From NCBI GenBank assembly GCA_039923455.1, contig JBDTCS010000238.1, positions 1 through 21,240 of the forward strand: DNA of 21,240 nucleotides, given 5' to 3'. Below the pieces are notes generated by a model. The model was not told the origin of the DNA and made no database searches. It worked only from the letters and a program-made list of their open reading frames with translations. Origin of the DNA: JBDTCS01 sp039923455 (GTDB taxonomy: Bacteria; Bacteroidota; Ignavibacteria; Palsa-1295). Shown piece after piece: positions 1-8,740 of the stretch (position 1 is its first letter; every line of letters begins with the position of its first letter). The position numbers and the translations under genes are program-made.

Positions 1-72
1 TTAGGAATGATTTAGTTGGTTTTGCCCCGCACGCTTCCCAGTTTCCGGCTGAGATGCCGAACCCTGCCTTAG

Positions 73-1503
73 CTAAGACGAACGAAGTTCGCTTTTATTG
101 TTGACAGTAGTCCGCCGAAGCACGAGAATATTTCTTGTGGTCGCTGTCACCGGTGCCAATTGCGATCTCCTAACACCCGGCACCCACACGATCCCCCCTG
201 TAGCAACGAGAACAACCACGACACATTGCGACTTGCTTCGCTCCGTTCGGACGCCGGCCTCAAGCAAGAGATCGCTCACATGTTTCGTCCCGTGAAACCC
301 AAAAGGTCGTAGCAGATCACCTGGAGTCCATGATCGGACTAAAAGTGGTTCTTTGCCTAGCACGTCGAGGTCGAAATACGCAACGTCGGGATGCTTCTCG
401 AGTTCGGTGGCGGTGACGCGTTCGGAAGTGATGGTTCCAACTTCCGTCTCGATCGATTGCCCGATTTCGAGCGTGGCCTCGATGGTGGAGGAACTGCCGC
501 CGCGAACTTCGAGAATGAGTTCATCACCACGTTGCCCCAGTGAGAGCTTGCCCGATACATCGAGACGAAACGGCCCGTGATGGATCAACGCTCGAATGTT
601 CTCCATTGTGGATTGATCGAGTCGATGATGATCGCGTGAGATCTGCGCGATTGCCAGTTCGAGTATCGGCGCTTGAAGAGCAGCAGTTGTTTCTCGAAAT
701 AAATTAGCATCAAGTAGCACTTCACTCACTTGCAGCAATGAGTCAGCCGAAGTGCGTTGCATTTTTTTTAGCGCTGCACTTGCGAGTTCGTCGATCATCT
801 TCGCGACGCTTCGCATATTACCGGACATCCGTTCAAGCGACTGAAGAATATCGCGATCAGCGAATACATCCTGCAATACCGGAATCAGATGGTGCCGAAC
901 GCGATTGCGTTGGAAATCATCGGAGGCGTTACTTGAATCTTCATGATACCGGAGTTGATTCGCTTTGGCAAACTCTTCAATCTCGCTTCGTTCAACACTT
1001 AGCCAAGGACGAAGCAGCGTCGCATCGCCGAGCATTCTTGTTTGTGGAATTCCGCTCAAGCCTTTGACACCTGCACCACGGGCGAGATTCATAAGGATAG
1101 TCTCAGCTTGATCGTTCAACGTGTGAGCCGTCAAGAGGAAGTCTATGTGCTCGGTAAAAATCAGCTCACGAAAAAATTCGTAGCGTTCATTGCGGGCAGT
1201 TTCCTCGAGACCGATCTGCTCTCGCTCCATACGTTCTCGCGTCGCGGATCGTTTTACGAAAACCGGCAGCTTCCATGCTTCACCGAGCGAGCAAACGATT
1301 GCTGCATCACCGTCCGATTCCTCACCACGCAAACCGTGATTCACATGCGCCAGAGCTAGATAGCCAACCTCACCAGCGCACTCGATCTCCCGCATCGCAA
1401 AAGCCAAACTCACCGAATCCATTCCACCACTCACAGCCACCATCACTCGCGATTCGCGAGTAACACCGAGGCTATGCAAAGTTTGAAGTGTGTTCTCAAT
1501 CAT
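73..1503 (-). CDS. tilS: tRNA(Ile)-lysidine synthetase
   Basis: TilS uses ATP and lysine to convert the wobble cytidine of the CAU anticodon of tRNA-Ile2 into lysidine, so that the tRNA reads AUA and is charged with isoleucine. The 476-residue protein has the PP-loop ATP-binding motif SGGMDS at residues 25-30 and the family motif HVNHGLRGEES around residue 53. A C-terminal substrate-binding domain (WTPGDLLRPFGFHGTKHVSDLL) is present in the last 90 residues, so this is the long, E. coli-like form rather than the truncated form. The ATG at 1503 lies 7 bp after the stop of the barrel-protein gene, which suggests co-transcription with it. No ribosome-binding site is obvious. Identification is firm; the gene is complete. 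Confidence 0.95.
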   Translation of the reverse strand: MIENTLQTLHSLGVTRESRVMVAVSGGMDSVSLAFAMREIECAGEVGYLALAHVNHGLRGEESDGDAAIVCSLGEAWKLPVFVKRSATRERMEREQIGLEETARNERYEFFRELIFTEHIDFLLTAHTLNDQAETILMNLARGAGVKGLSGIPQTRMLGDATLLRPWLSVERSEIEEFAKANQLRYHEDSSNASDDFQRNRVRHHLIPVLQDVFADRDILQSLERMSGNMRSVAKMIDELASAALKKMQRTSADSLLQVSEVLLDANLFRETTAALQAPILELAIAQISRDHHRLDQSTMENIRALIHHGPFRLDVSGKLSLGQRGDELILEVRGGSSSTIEATLEIGQSIETEVGTITSERVTATELEKHPDVAYFDLDVLGKEPLLVRSWTPGDLLRPFGFHGTKHVSDLLLEAGVRTERSKSQCVVVVLVATGGIVWVPGVRRSQLAPVTATTRNILVLRRTTVNNKSELRSS

Positions 1504-1510
1504 GCGAGGA

Positions 1511-2512
1511 TCAAAACATATACTGCAATCCAGACATGATCTTATATGTCTCGCCGAGTTGCAGGCCGGTTAGTGCATGGAGAATGGGGAGGTTGTAGCT
1601 CGCTTCGAGTGAGAGTTTATTGCTGAGAAATACTTGCAGGCCTGGTGCGAGATACATCACGTTGCCACCGGAATTCGGATCGAGTTCGCCTTCTTGTTTT
1701 TCTTGCGCACGCCACTCACCTCGGATTGCAAGCGCAGCAAAGACAGTCGGGTATTCCATCGTGTTTGGGTAAACCATGTAGCGCCCACCGAGATCATAGT
1801 TAAGATTGTTTCCGAATTGATGACCGTTTGCGCCTTTGCCTGCAAGGCTCGCGAGCAAATTAAGCGCAACACTCCAATCGTTGAAGCCCAGCAGACCTCC
1901 AACCCCGAGCAATACATCGGTCGAACCAGTACCAAGTTGCATGTGTGCGTCGGCAAGTTCGCCCTTGGCGTTTAGCTTTGTTGTATTACCGGTCGCGAAC
2001 TTGACCCCACCCGTCACAGATAAAATTCTTGTATCGGCAAACTCGTGATCGTTTAGTAAATTATACCGAGCAAGCAGCGACACATCGCCAAAGCCCGAAT
2101 TCGAAAACGCAGAGTTTGCAAGCACTCCTTTGCCGTCAGGCTCCAGCAGATTCTCCTGTCTATTAGCGAATGGTACGATCGCAATCGCCGAGAAGTTATC
2201 GGCGATACGATACAGCAACGTGAACTGCTGCGTAAGATGCGTCTCAGCATCTCTCGTGGAGTTATCGACGCGCTTGCCGTCTTGATAGAGTTGATCAAGC
2301 ACGAGATAACGAATATCGTATCGCACTCCTGTTCGCCCCATTTCAAGGGGTGAAATACCCTGTGAGCAAAGACAGAAGTCACACTCGGAAACGAGTCCGG
2401 AATTCGTTCGGAGGTCCGAGCCACCGATCGAAGAGAGTTGGGCGTGCGTGTTGGCGGAAAAGAAGATACTCGCGGTGATGAGCACGATGAACAACCAAGA
2501 TTTAATTTGCAT
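1511..2512 (-). CDS. Outer-membrane beta-barrel protein with N-terminal CxxCxC motif
   Basis: This is a 333-residue exported protein with a clear Sec signal peptide (hydrophobic WLFIVLITASIFF, cleavage near THA-Q). After the signal comes a cysteine cluster, CDFCLC, followed by GISPLEMGRTGVRYDIRYL, and then alternating amphipathic strands ending in an aromatic residue (LQYMF), as expected of an outer-membrane barrel. The layout resembles Bacteroidota outer-membrane proteins loosely annotated as transporter or MetA-like, which share a CDxCxC start; this match is from memory. Substrate is unknown. The ATG at 2512 is preferred to the TTG one codon upstream at 2515. It sits between lptD (110 bp upstream) and tilS (7 bp downstream) on the same strand. 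The cysteines could bind metal, which is inference. Confidence 0.75.
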   Translation of the reverse strand: MQIKSWLFIVLITASIFFSANTHAQLSSIGGSDLRTNSGLVSECDFCLCSQGISPLEMGRTGVRYDIRYLVLDQLYQDGKRVDNSTRDAETHLTQQFTLLYRIADNFSAIAIVPFANRQENLLEPDGKGVLANSAFSNSGFGDVSLLARYNLLNDHEFADTRILSVTGGVKFATGNTTKLNAKGELADAHMQLGTGSTDVLLGVGGLLGFNDWSVALNLLASLAGKGANGHQFGNNLNYDLGGRYMVYPNTMEYPTVFAALAIRGEWRAQEKQEGELDPNSGGNVMYLAPGLQVFLSNKLSLEASYNLPILHALTGLQLGETYKIMSGLQYMF

Positions 2513-2622
2513 CAAGAATCTAGATAATGCGGAAAGCGTGAGTTATCAACGGAAGCCTTGAAACTACGAAAAGGGGTGGAATAGTTTTTGATATCTAATG
2601 TGCCAGAAGTTTAGCCCAGCTA

Positions 2623-5376
2623 TTAGAATTGCCCGTACGAATTTTCCGTGCGAGTGAGCTTAATATCTTGAAGCTGTGGCGCTTTGAGGCGAATCTCCAG
2701 ATTAAATCCGCGAATGAAGCCTGTTGGGCGGTAATCGAAATTCATTTCCCAACAATGCAGATCTCGGTGTACACGTAAGCTTGGAATGAGCACTTGTTTA
2801 TTAACGAGATCATAGCTCGCGCTTGTCGTGAAACTCCAGTTTCGTGTCGGTGAGATTGTTAGGTTTAGTGTCGCCGAAAAATTTCGTGTCGTAGTTAGCA
2901 GCGCATAATTCTCTGTGTAGGAAACTCCGTAAGATACATTCCAGATCGGACGAAACGGCACACGAACAAAAGCGCCGGGGAAAAATCCTCCGAGCATCAT
3001 CTCGCGCTCATCTTCGGGCGTTTTTACGTCGAGCAATCGCTTGAGCGAATCGAGATTCTCACCTTGACTCGTTTGATTCGATGACAAACTTCCGGTAAGC
3101 GAGAACGATGCATTCGTTGCACGGAAAAACCCCTGTCCGAGTGCGATCAGTGTGTGATCGGTGGAATCGCCACCAGTGTAATTCGCCGGATAAAAAGAAT
3201 AGCTCGCACTTCCGCTGATCGAAAAATCAGAACCGACGCGAGAATACGCGGAGACGTTCAGTGGACTAAACCGCGTCTGTATCAGATCATAGGCCGAACT
3301 TACATTGAGATTGAGCAACTTGACCTTCTCCTCCGATGTCGAATCTTTTGTGATCTCATGCTCGACCTTTGCTTCGAAATCGTTGCCGAGCCCGAACGAA
3401 AGATTCGCAGATTTTCCACCGGTCGTGAAGCCTGCGTTCAGGTCGTTTTGATAAATATCGTAATCGACAAGCAGTCCTGTTTTCGGATCAGCGTATTGCC
3501 GAATTTCCTGATCAGAAAAATCGGGACGAAAGTTTATTCCGATCGTCGGCTGTAATGTATGACGAATCGCTTTGATGCCCAGCACACCAATGTTCGCAAT
3601 TCCATAGAGTGTGGTGGACATTCCGACACCCATATCATACCGATAAACATTGTGAAAGCCATTCGTCACCGCGTCATCAAATCCGACCGTGCTATCGGGC
3701 TTGAGGAATGCCCGACGAGAGGTAATCGAGCGAAAGAACATCGCACCACTATAATTAAAGCTGGGCGTGATCGAAATATAGCCCAGCTTCGGGGAGATCG
3801 AGATCGAAGGTGAATAGGTCATGCCATAACGTTCGGTGTTATGATACGACGTATCACCCGTCGTGTTACGAGCAGTATCGGCCGGAATTTGATTGAGCGT
3901 TTTCGAAAGTTGACGAGTGGCATTCACCGACATCGAAACACCCAGCGTTTGCAATAAACTTTTTTCGCCTGTCGCATCTTCCGGCGCAGGAGCGAATGGA
4001 AAGAATTGCGTTTTGCTGAGCGTGATCGATGGACTCGTCTCATCGTAAGTATTCCTTTCAAGATCCTGCGAGCGAGAATAATTCACACCAAGCGAGAGTC
4101 CGAGATCCTCCCAATTGTGGCTGAACGATGCGAAGGAATTCACATTCTGCCGAAGCAGATCATTCGTGTTTTGTGCGTTGTTGCGAAAATATCCTGAGCT
4201 TTGAAAATTGAGATTCGCCGAAATCGAGGTCGCAGGTCCAAGATTAAGATTTGGCATCGCCGCTTGCAAGAGCCAGTTCTCCGTGTACGGATCGACCGAG
4301 TTAATACGCGTCTTACCATAACCTACATTCAGCGAAAGTGGCCCGCTCAATAGATAGCGCTGCATAAAGAGCGCCGTGACGTTGAGATTGTAGCCACCCT
4401 TTGTGAAGATATCACTTCGAGCCGCAACGTCGAAATAATCGGAGAAGACCTGATACCAACCGAGATGCGTGAGACCATATCCACGATCGCCGGTGACTTG
4501 ATAGTTCGGCATGATCACACCTGTGCGTCTGCCACCAGCGTGATTCGGGAATACGCCGAATGGCAGAGCGAAGATTGGTACATCTGCGACATACAGATAC
4601 ACCGGTTCGGCAAACACTTGATCCTGCATGATGACCTTCATGCGAGGCGATTCAAAATAATAGTGCGGCACCGGAGCATCGCACGTAGTGAAGCGACCGT
4701 TTTCGACGAACAGTGTGCCCGGCGCAACTTGCTTGATTCGCTCACCATAATAAAAACCGCCCTCCATCTCGGTTGTGCCGAGTTGGACGGTGCCACGTTT
4801 ATTTTGAAAGTTGTATACGATGACTTCACCTTCGTAGGGAATCGCACCATCGTGCAATATCGGTGCGCCTCGAGTCTTTGTGCGGTTCGTGTCACGAACA
4901 ATGCGCCGCTGCTTGGCAAGCGAACTACTCACCACAGAATCATAATTCGCGCTCGAAGCTGTCAGCGTGTGATTCGTGAAATCCATCACGATCTGATAGG
5001 CTTCCATGTCGCGACTCTGAAAATGCATCGAAGCATCATTGATTAGGATCATCTTCTTCTTCGCGACATCGAAGACGATCGAATCTTTGGCGTTGTATTG
5101 GACGATCGTGTCGATATCTCCGCGCACGGAATCACGGGCTACATAGAGTGAGTCAGGGAGATCGATTCCAGGGCGCCGCTGCCGAGCAGTTTGTGCGGGC
5201 TTTGTCGTATCTCGACCAAATGAGGATGCGGCTGAGGATTGCGCGTTGGAATCCAGTGCGCATAATGAGAACAAAAGCATCCAGAGCCCACATACAAAAA
5301 AGAGCCGACTCCGGAGAACCGTGGCTCTTATTCCTACGCAAAACCAATGCTCTGCTCGCACAGCGCGAATGCTCAA
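2623..5376 (-). CDS. lptD: LPS-assembly outer-membrane protein LptD (OstA-like)
   Basis: LptD is the outer-membrane translocon that inserts lipopolysaccharide into the outer leaflet. The 917-residue protein starts with a long N-terminal signal (hydrophobic LFFVCGLWMLLFSLCALDS, cleavage near NAQ). A periplasmic OstA/LptA-like beta-jellyroll region follows at about residues 85-260 (for example YNAKDSIVFDV, FENGRFTTCDAP-like text, GEVIVYNF). Then comes the conserved barrel entry (VPIFALPFGVFPNHAGGRRTGVIMPNY, about residues 262-290) and a long C-terminal barrel rich in alternating strands, ending in F. Length and order fit the Bacteroidota form. The start at 5376 is a TTG without a clear ribosome site, so the true start is uncertain, and the reading frame stays open upstream. 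queC ends 50 bp upstream on the same strand. No lptE is visible. Confidence 0.88.
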   Translation of the reverse strand: MSIRAVRAEHWFCVGIRATVLRSRLFFVCGLWMLLFSLCALDSNAQSSAASSFGRDTTKPAQTARQRRPGIDLPDSLYVARDSVRGDIDTIVQYNAKDSIVFDVAKKKMILINDASMHFQSRDMEAYQIVMDFTNHTLTASSANYDSVVSSSLAKQRRIVRDTNRTKTRGAPILHDGAIPYEGEVIVYNFQNKRGTVQLGTTEMEGGFYYGERIKQVAPGTLFVENGRFTTCDAPVPHYYFESPRMKVIMQDQVFAEPVYLYVADVPIFALPFGVFPNHAGGRRTGVIMPNYQVTGDRGYGLTHLGWYQVFSDYFDVAARSDIFTKGGYNLNVTALFMQRYLLSGPLSLNVGYGKTRINSVDPYTENWLLQAAMPNLNLGPATSISANLNFQSSGYFRNNAQNTNDLLRQNVNSFASFSHNWEDLGLSLGVNYSRSQDLERNTYDETSPSITLSKTQFFPFAPAPEDATGEKSLLQTLGVSMSVNATRQLSKTLNQIPADTARNTTGDTSYHNTERYGMTYSPSISISPKLGYISITPSFNYSGAMFFRSITSRRAFLKPDSTVGFDDAVTNGFHNVYRYDMGVGMSTTLYGIANIGVLGIKAIRHTLQPTIGINFRPDFSDQEIRQYADPKTGLLVDYDIYQNDLNAGFTTGGKSANLSFGLGNDFEAKVEHEITKDSTSEEKVKLLNLNVSSAYDLIQTRFSPLNVSAYSRVGSDFSISGSASYSFYPANYTGGDSTDHTLIALGQGFFRATNASFSLTGSLSSNQTSQGENLDSLKRLLDVKTPEDEREMMLGGFFPGAFVRVPFRPIWNVSYGVSYTENYALLTTTRNFSATLNLTISPTRNWSFTTSASYDLVNKQVLIPSLRVHRDLHCWEMNFDYRPTGFIRGFNLEIRLKAPQLQDIKLTRTENSYGQF

Positions 5377-5426
5377 GATCTGTTGATGGTATGTGACTAT
5401 AATCTTACACCTATAGACACAAAAAG

Positions 5427-6137
5427 TTACGCATAGTTCGGTCGCATCCGGTACGCGATGGGATCAATTTTTCCGGCTTGTGCAAAGCCGCGCAGCCTAA
5501 GCGCGCACGAATCGCACTCGCCACAGGCGACATCTTCCGATTGATAACATGACCATGTGAGCTCGATGGGTGCATTCAATGCAAAGGCCAGCTCAACGAT
5601 CTCTCGCTTTTTGAGATGAATAACCGGTGTGCGTATCTCAAGTTTTGTCTCGGGCTTTGTTCCAAAGTTCAGCGCAGCTTCGAATGCATCGAAAAAGACT
5701 TGTCGGCAATCCGGGTAACCGGATGAATCTTCCTCGACGGCACCGATATAGATCCGCCCCGCACCGATCGTCTCCGCCCAACTCGCAGCAATCGCCAGAA
5801 AATTTCCGTTGCGAAATGGTACGTACGATGATGGAACAGCAGTAGCTGTTAAGTCGGCTTGCGTTACATTGAGGCGTGCATCGGTCAAGCTCGATCCGCC
5901 GATCTCTCGTAAGAATTCGATATCGACAACGAGTCTGCGCGTGATACCAAGTTGCGTCGCAACTTCCTCGAAGGCTTGCTTCTCGCGTCGCTCGGTACGA
6001 TGGCGATAGTTTAGATGCAACGCTGCGACTTCATCCGATTCTTGCAATGCAATCGCCGCAGTAAGCGTCGAATCCATTCCTCCGGAGAGCAGCACAATAG
6101 ATGTAATGGGCGCAGAGCTTTTTTCTGACGCGATCAT
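5427..6137 (-). CDS. queC: 7-cyano-7-deazaguanine (preQ0) synthase QueC
   Basis: QueC converts 7-carboxy-7-deazaguanine to preQ0 with ATP and ammonia in queuosine synthesis. The 236-residue protein has the PP-loop motif LLSGGMDST at residues 17-25, the family motif YVPFRNGNFLAIAASWAE near the middle and a C-terminal zinc site with four cysteines (SCYQSEDVACGECDSCALR). All key residues are present and the length is typical. Its ATG at 6137 overlaps the queD stop in an ATGA junction, which points to translational coupling in a queE-queF-queD-queC unit. The substrate is supplied by QueE and the product is used by QueF, both encoded just upstream. Identification is firm. Confidence 0.96.
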   Translation of the reverse strand: MIASEKSSAPITSIVLLSGGMDSTLTAAIALQESDEVAALHLNYRHRTERREKQAFEEVATQLGITRRLVVDIEFLREIGGSSLTDARLNVTQADLTATAVPSSYVPFRNGNFLAIAASWAETIGAGRIYIGAVEEDSSGYPDCRQVFFDAFEAALNFGTKPETKLEIRTPVIHLKKREIVELAFALNAPIELTWSCYQSEDVACGECDSCALRLRGFAQAGKIDPIAYRMRPNYA

Positions 6138-6610
6138 TCGAGCATGTGGGCTTGATGTTCAAAGCTTTTGCGCTCGCTCAAGTTGTAGCGGATTTCGCCT
6201 GCAACTTCGGCGTAAGTGCGTTCCGTTTCTTCGACGCGAATACGCAACTCCGAAATATGCTTCATCGGAGAAAAGATATCGGCGAGTCTGTCATAGAACC
6301 ATCGCGCAATGTTTTCGGCGGTTGTCGGAAATTCGACGAAGACAACCTTCAAGCCGGATTGCTTCAAAAAATCTTTCATCAAGCTATCCGTCTCATCACA
6401 AAGGAATGCATGGTCGATCTCGGCAACGAGTGGATCAATATATTGCTTGAGTACAAAATAATCCAGCACCATACCGTTCGACATCGGTTCACCCGCGAGT
6501 TCGACAAGCATCCTATACGAATGCCCGTGCACATTCTTACAGCCCGCTTCGTGAAACGGCAGCCGATGCGCCATCTCCCATCTAAAGTCCTTTGCAATCC
6601 GTGTTAGCAT
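6134..6610 (-). CDS. queD: 6-carboxy-5,6,7,8-tetrahydropterin synthase QueD
   Basis: QueD converts 7,8-dihydroneopterin triphosphate to 6-carboxytetrahydropterin, an early step to queuosine. The 158-residue protein has the PTPS-family zinc ligands H15, H28 and H30 (WEMAHRLPFH and VHGHSY), the catalytic cysteine C24 between them, the catalytic pair D66-H67 (AEIDHAFL), and the substrate-binding glutamate in RVEETERTYAEV near residue 125. Presence of the cysteine and the glutamate favours QueD over a pterin PTPS-III variant. The ATG at 6610 lies 28 bp after queF and its last codons overlap queC by 4 bp. No folE (GTP cyclohydrolase I), which would supply the substrate, lies in the window. Confidence 0.95.
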   Translation of the reverse strand: MLTRIAKDFRWEMAHRLPFHEAGCKNVHGHSYRMLVELAGEPMSNGMVLDYFVLKQYIDPLVAEIDHAFLCDETDSLMKDFLKQSGLKVVFVEFPTTAENIARWFYDRLADIFSPMKHISELRIRVEETERTYAEVAGEIRYNLSERKSFEHQAHMLE

Positions 6611-6638
6611 GAATAATATCTTTGCTACTTCTCTTTGC

Positions 6639-7067
6639 TTACTTTTTGAATGCCTTCACACGAACGCGATTGGATCGAAGCACTTTCTCCTCACCCTTCG
6701 CATACTTCGCACTCACGGTGGAGTGAATGCCCCCGCGTGTCGAGAACTCTCCCATCACTTCCATCCATCGTGGCTTGATTGCACTGACAAGATCTTCCAA
6801 GATCTCGTTCGTAACAGCTTCATAGAAGATACCCTTGTTACGGAATGCGACGAAATAGTATTTCAGCGATTTCAGCTCGACGCAAAGTTCGTCCGGAACA
6901 AACGTGATCGAAATTACTCCAAAATCAGGTAAGCCGGTAACCGGACAGACCGATGTGAACTCAGGATTCGTGTGCGTAATAACATAATCCCGCGTCGGAT
7001 AGGGATTCGGAAATACGAGTAACTCGGGCTTCTTCATGCTAATCGGACTCTTCGCTAATTTTGGCAT
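6639..7067 (-). CDS. queF: NADPH-dependent 7-cyano-7-deazaguanine reductase QueF (type I)
   Basis: QueF reduces the nitrile of preQ0 to the aminomethyl group of preQ1. This is the short, type I (GTP cyclohydrolase-like) form, here 142 residues. The catalytic cysteine is C41 in SVCPVTGLPDFG, the following aspartate is D48, the NADPH motif ELKSLKYYFVAFRN spans residues 64-77, and E83 binds the substrate. The residue before E83 is tyrosine (GIFYE), where the Bacillus enzyme has histidine. I chose the ATG at 7067, preceded by AAGGGA about 5 bp upstream, over a TTG at 7097 that overlaps the queE stop and would add ten basic residues. The gap to queE is then 26 bp and to queD 28 bp. Confidence 0.94.
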   Translation of the reverse strand: MPKLAKSPISMKKPELLVFPNPYPTRDYVITHTNPEFTSVCPVTGLPDFGVISITFVPDELCVELKSLKYYFVAFRNKGIFYEAVTNEILEDLVSAIKPRWMEVMGEFSTRGGIHSTVSAKYAKGEEKVLRSNRVRVKAFKK

Positions 7068-7093
7068 TCTTTCCCTTCGCTTTATAAAAATTT

Positions 7094-7810
7094 TCAAACA
7101 CCTCGTAGTACGCTTGGCCAGATGATCTTATGCAGTTGCACCTGATACCGAACCGGCAGGGCATCCTCCAATATCCAAGCAGCGAGTTGATCGGGTGCGA
7201 GTGATTCCGCGACAGGCGAGAATAGCACTGTCCCAACACGACTTGCAAGTGCGTGCTCTTCCAACATTCGCTTCGACCACAAATAATCTTCTCTATCACC
7301 AATCACAAATTTCACTTCGTCGTGAGATGTGAGTAATGGAATATTGCTGAGCAAATTATGCGATAGCATTCCACTCGATGGCGTTTTCAGGTCAACAATT
7401 CGGCGTACTCTCGCGTCAACACGATCTATATCCATGTGCCCGCCTGTTTCGATCATAAGTTCGTAACCACGCGAGAGCAGCGCATCCATCAACGTGTAAA
7501 CACCCTCTTGTTCCAGCGGCTCACCGCCTGTTAACTCCAGAAGCTTGCAATCGTAGTTCGAAATCTGAGTCAAGATATCCGCGATGCTTTGATCTGTCCC
7601 TTCATAGAACGCATATTCGGTATCGCAATAATTGCACCGCAGACCGCAACCGGTGAGTCGAATAAAAATGCAGCGCTCACCCGACCGGCTTCCTTCGCCT
7701 TGAATCGAGTAAAATATTTCGTTGATCCGCAGCACATCCGGCCGACGCTTTTCGCTCGGCTTGAGGGCTACGCTATTCTCAACTTGGTCGATCTGGTTTG
7801 GAGTTGCCAT
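7094..7810 (-). CDS. queE: 7-carboxy-7-deazaguanine synthase QueE (radical SAM)
   Basis: QueE is a radical-SAM enzyme that rearranges 6-carboxytetrahydropterin into 7-carboxy-7-deazaguanine. The 238-residue protein has IFYSIQGEGSRSGERCIFIR at residues 32-51 and the 4Fe-4S cluster motif CGLRCNYC with cysteines 55, 59 and 62, the CxxxCxxC spacing of radical-SAM proteins. LTGGEPLEQ (about residues 93-101) is the SAM-binding GGE motif. The ATG at 7810 has no strong ribosome site. It is the first gene of the minus-strand que cluster and is divergent from the methyltransferase gene. I see no preQ1 riboswitch in its 5' region, but a stable hairpin lies 48-78 bp upstream. Confidence 0.94.
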   Translation of the reverse strand: MATPNQIDQVENSVALKPSEKRRPDVLRINEIFYSIQGEGSRSGERCIFIRLTGCGLRCNYCDTEYAFYEGTDQSIADILTQISNYDCKLLELTGGEPLEQEGVYTLMDALLSRGYELMIETGGHMDIDRVDARVRRIVDLKTPSSGMLSHNLLSNIPLLTSHDEVKFVIGDREDYLWSKRMLEEHALASRVGTVLFSPVAESLAPDQLAAWILEDALPVRYQVQLHKIIWPSVLRGV

Positions 7811-7857
7811 GTTTTACTCTGTTAGAAGAGCCAAACACCGCCAGAGATAGTCGTGTT

Positions 7858-7888
7858 CGCCGATGGATCTGCCGCAATAGATCCGGCG
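7858..7888. promoter_or_regulatory. Stable hairpin between queE and methyltransferase gene
   Basis: The arms CGCC-GAT-GGATCT and AGATCC-GGCG pair as a 10-bp stem with a 3-nt bulge and an 8-nt loop (GCCGCAAT). Neither side is followed by a T run, so it is not an ordinary terminator. It lies in the divergent intergenic region, within the likely leader of queE or as an operator. No function is shown. Confidence 0.35.
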
Positions 7889-7949
7889 TGGACTCTTTAT
7901 TGCGTTTCGTGGCTTTTCGTGTGTGAATTCACTCTATCTACTTGGTGTC

Positions 7950-8711
7950 ATGAGTTTTAGCGATCCATTTTTCGTCAGCATCTACGAAGACCTTGATGGG
8001 CTTCGTTCCGAGGATGTGCAGTACTATCTTGAGCGTGCAGCCAATGCAGAAGGGCCTATCTTGGATGCCGGTTGCGGAAGCGGGCGCTTGCTTTTGCCAA
8101 TGCTCTCTGCCGGGCTAGATGCATACGGATTCGATGCGTCGCCGATCATGATCGAAAAGTTGGAGCAAGGATTGATCGCCGAGACAGGCGCCGAGCGGGT
8201 GTGGGTGGATTCGCTGCAAGATTTTCCGGGTCGAGGGCTTCCGGCGTTTTCGCTTATCATTTGCACCTTCAATACGTTTTTGCATGTGCTCTCTCAAGAT
8301 GAGCAGCTCAAAGTTCTTGAGAATTTCTATAATGCACTCGCTCCCGACGGAGTTTTGCTGCTCGATATTATCTCACCGATGCGCTTTGCGATTTTGGATG
8401 ATGCCTCCGAACTTCGCGTCTTCGAAGGCGCAGTGACAAACGAGAATGGCGACGCGATACAAATCTGGCGTTGGTTCGATCGTGATCTTGTCGCGCAGCT
8501 CGGTACATATAATCGTGAGTATCGCGTAACTTCAAAAGATGGCACGGAACGAAGCGAGCACTCACTCATCGACTTTCGGTGGACGTTTCCGAACGAGATG
8601 GAGTTGCTCTTGAGGCATGTCGGATTTCCAACGCGCGATGTATATGGTGATTTCGATGGTGGTCCGCTAACGGAAACATCCGATGTGCAAATCTGGCGAG
8701 CGAGAAAATAA
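7950..8711 (+). CDS. Class I SAM-dependent methyltransferase
   Basis: The 253-residue protein has a Rossmann-type SAM-binding motif I, ILDAGCGSG, at residues 37-45, an acidic end of strand 2 (DAYGFDASPIMIEKL), motif II-like FSLIICTFNTFLHV, and a post-II strand (LAPDGVLLLDI). The C-terminal third has antiparallel strands typical of small-molecule methyltransferases with a cap region. Substrate cannot be told from sequence. The ATG at 7950 is preferred because the conserved SDPFFVSIYEDLD start follows it; a GTG at 7923 would add nine residues. It is divergent from the que genes and is followed by a strong terminator, so it is probably monocistronic. Confidence 0.85.
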   Translation: MSFSDPFFVSIYEDLDGLRSEDVQYYLERAANAEGPILDAGCGSGRLLLPMLSAGLDAYGFDASPIMIEKLEQGLIAETGAERVWVDSLQDFPGRGLPAFSLIICTFNTFLHVLSQDEQLKVLENFYNALAPDGVLLLDIISPMRFAILDDASELRVFEGAVTNENGDAIQIWRWFDRDLVAQLGTYNREYRVTSKDGTERSEHSLIDFRWTFPNEMELLLRHVGFPTRDVYGDFDGGPLTETSDVQIWRARK

Positions 8712-8740
8712 TATTTGTAGATAAAATATTTGCAAGCATA

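Noticed and set aside
4465..5046. 193-residue plus-strand frame
   Set aside because: It lies fully inside lptD on the opposite strand and has no recognisable features; it is a shadow of lptD codon use.
7068..7097. Upstream TTG start for queF
   Set aside because: It would overlap the queE stop and add ten basic residues not typical of type I QueF; the ATG at 7067 has AAGGGA in front.
7811..7949. preQ1 riboswitch before queE
   Set aside because: The only strong structure is the bulged hairpin; I could not find the pseudoknot tail or loop pattern of preQ1-I in this region.
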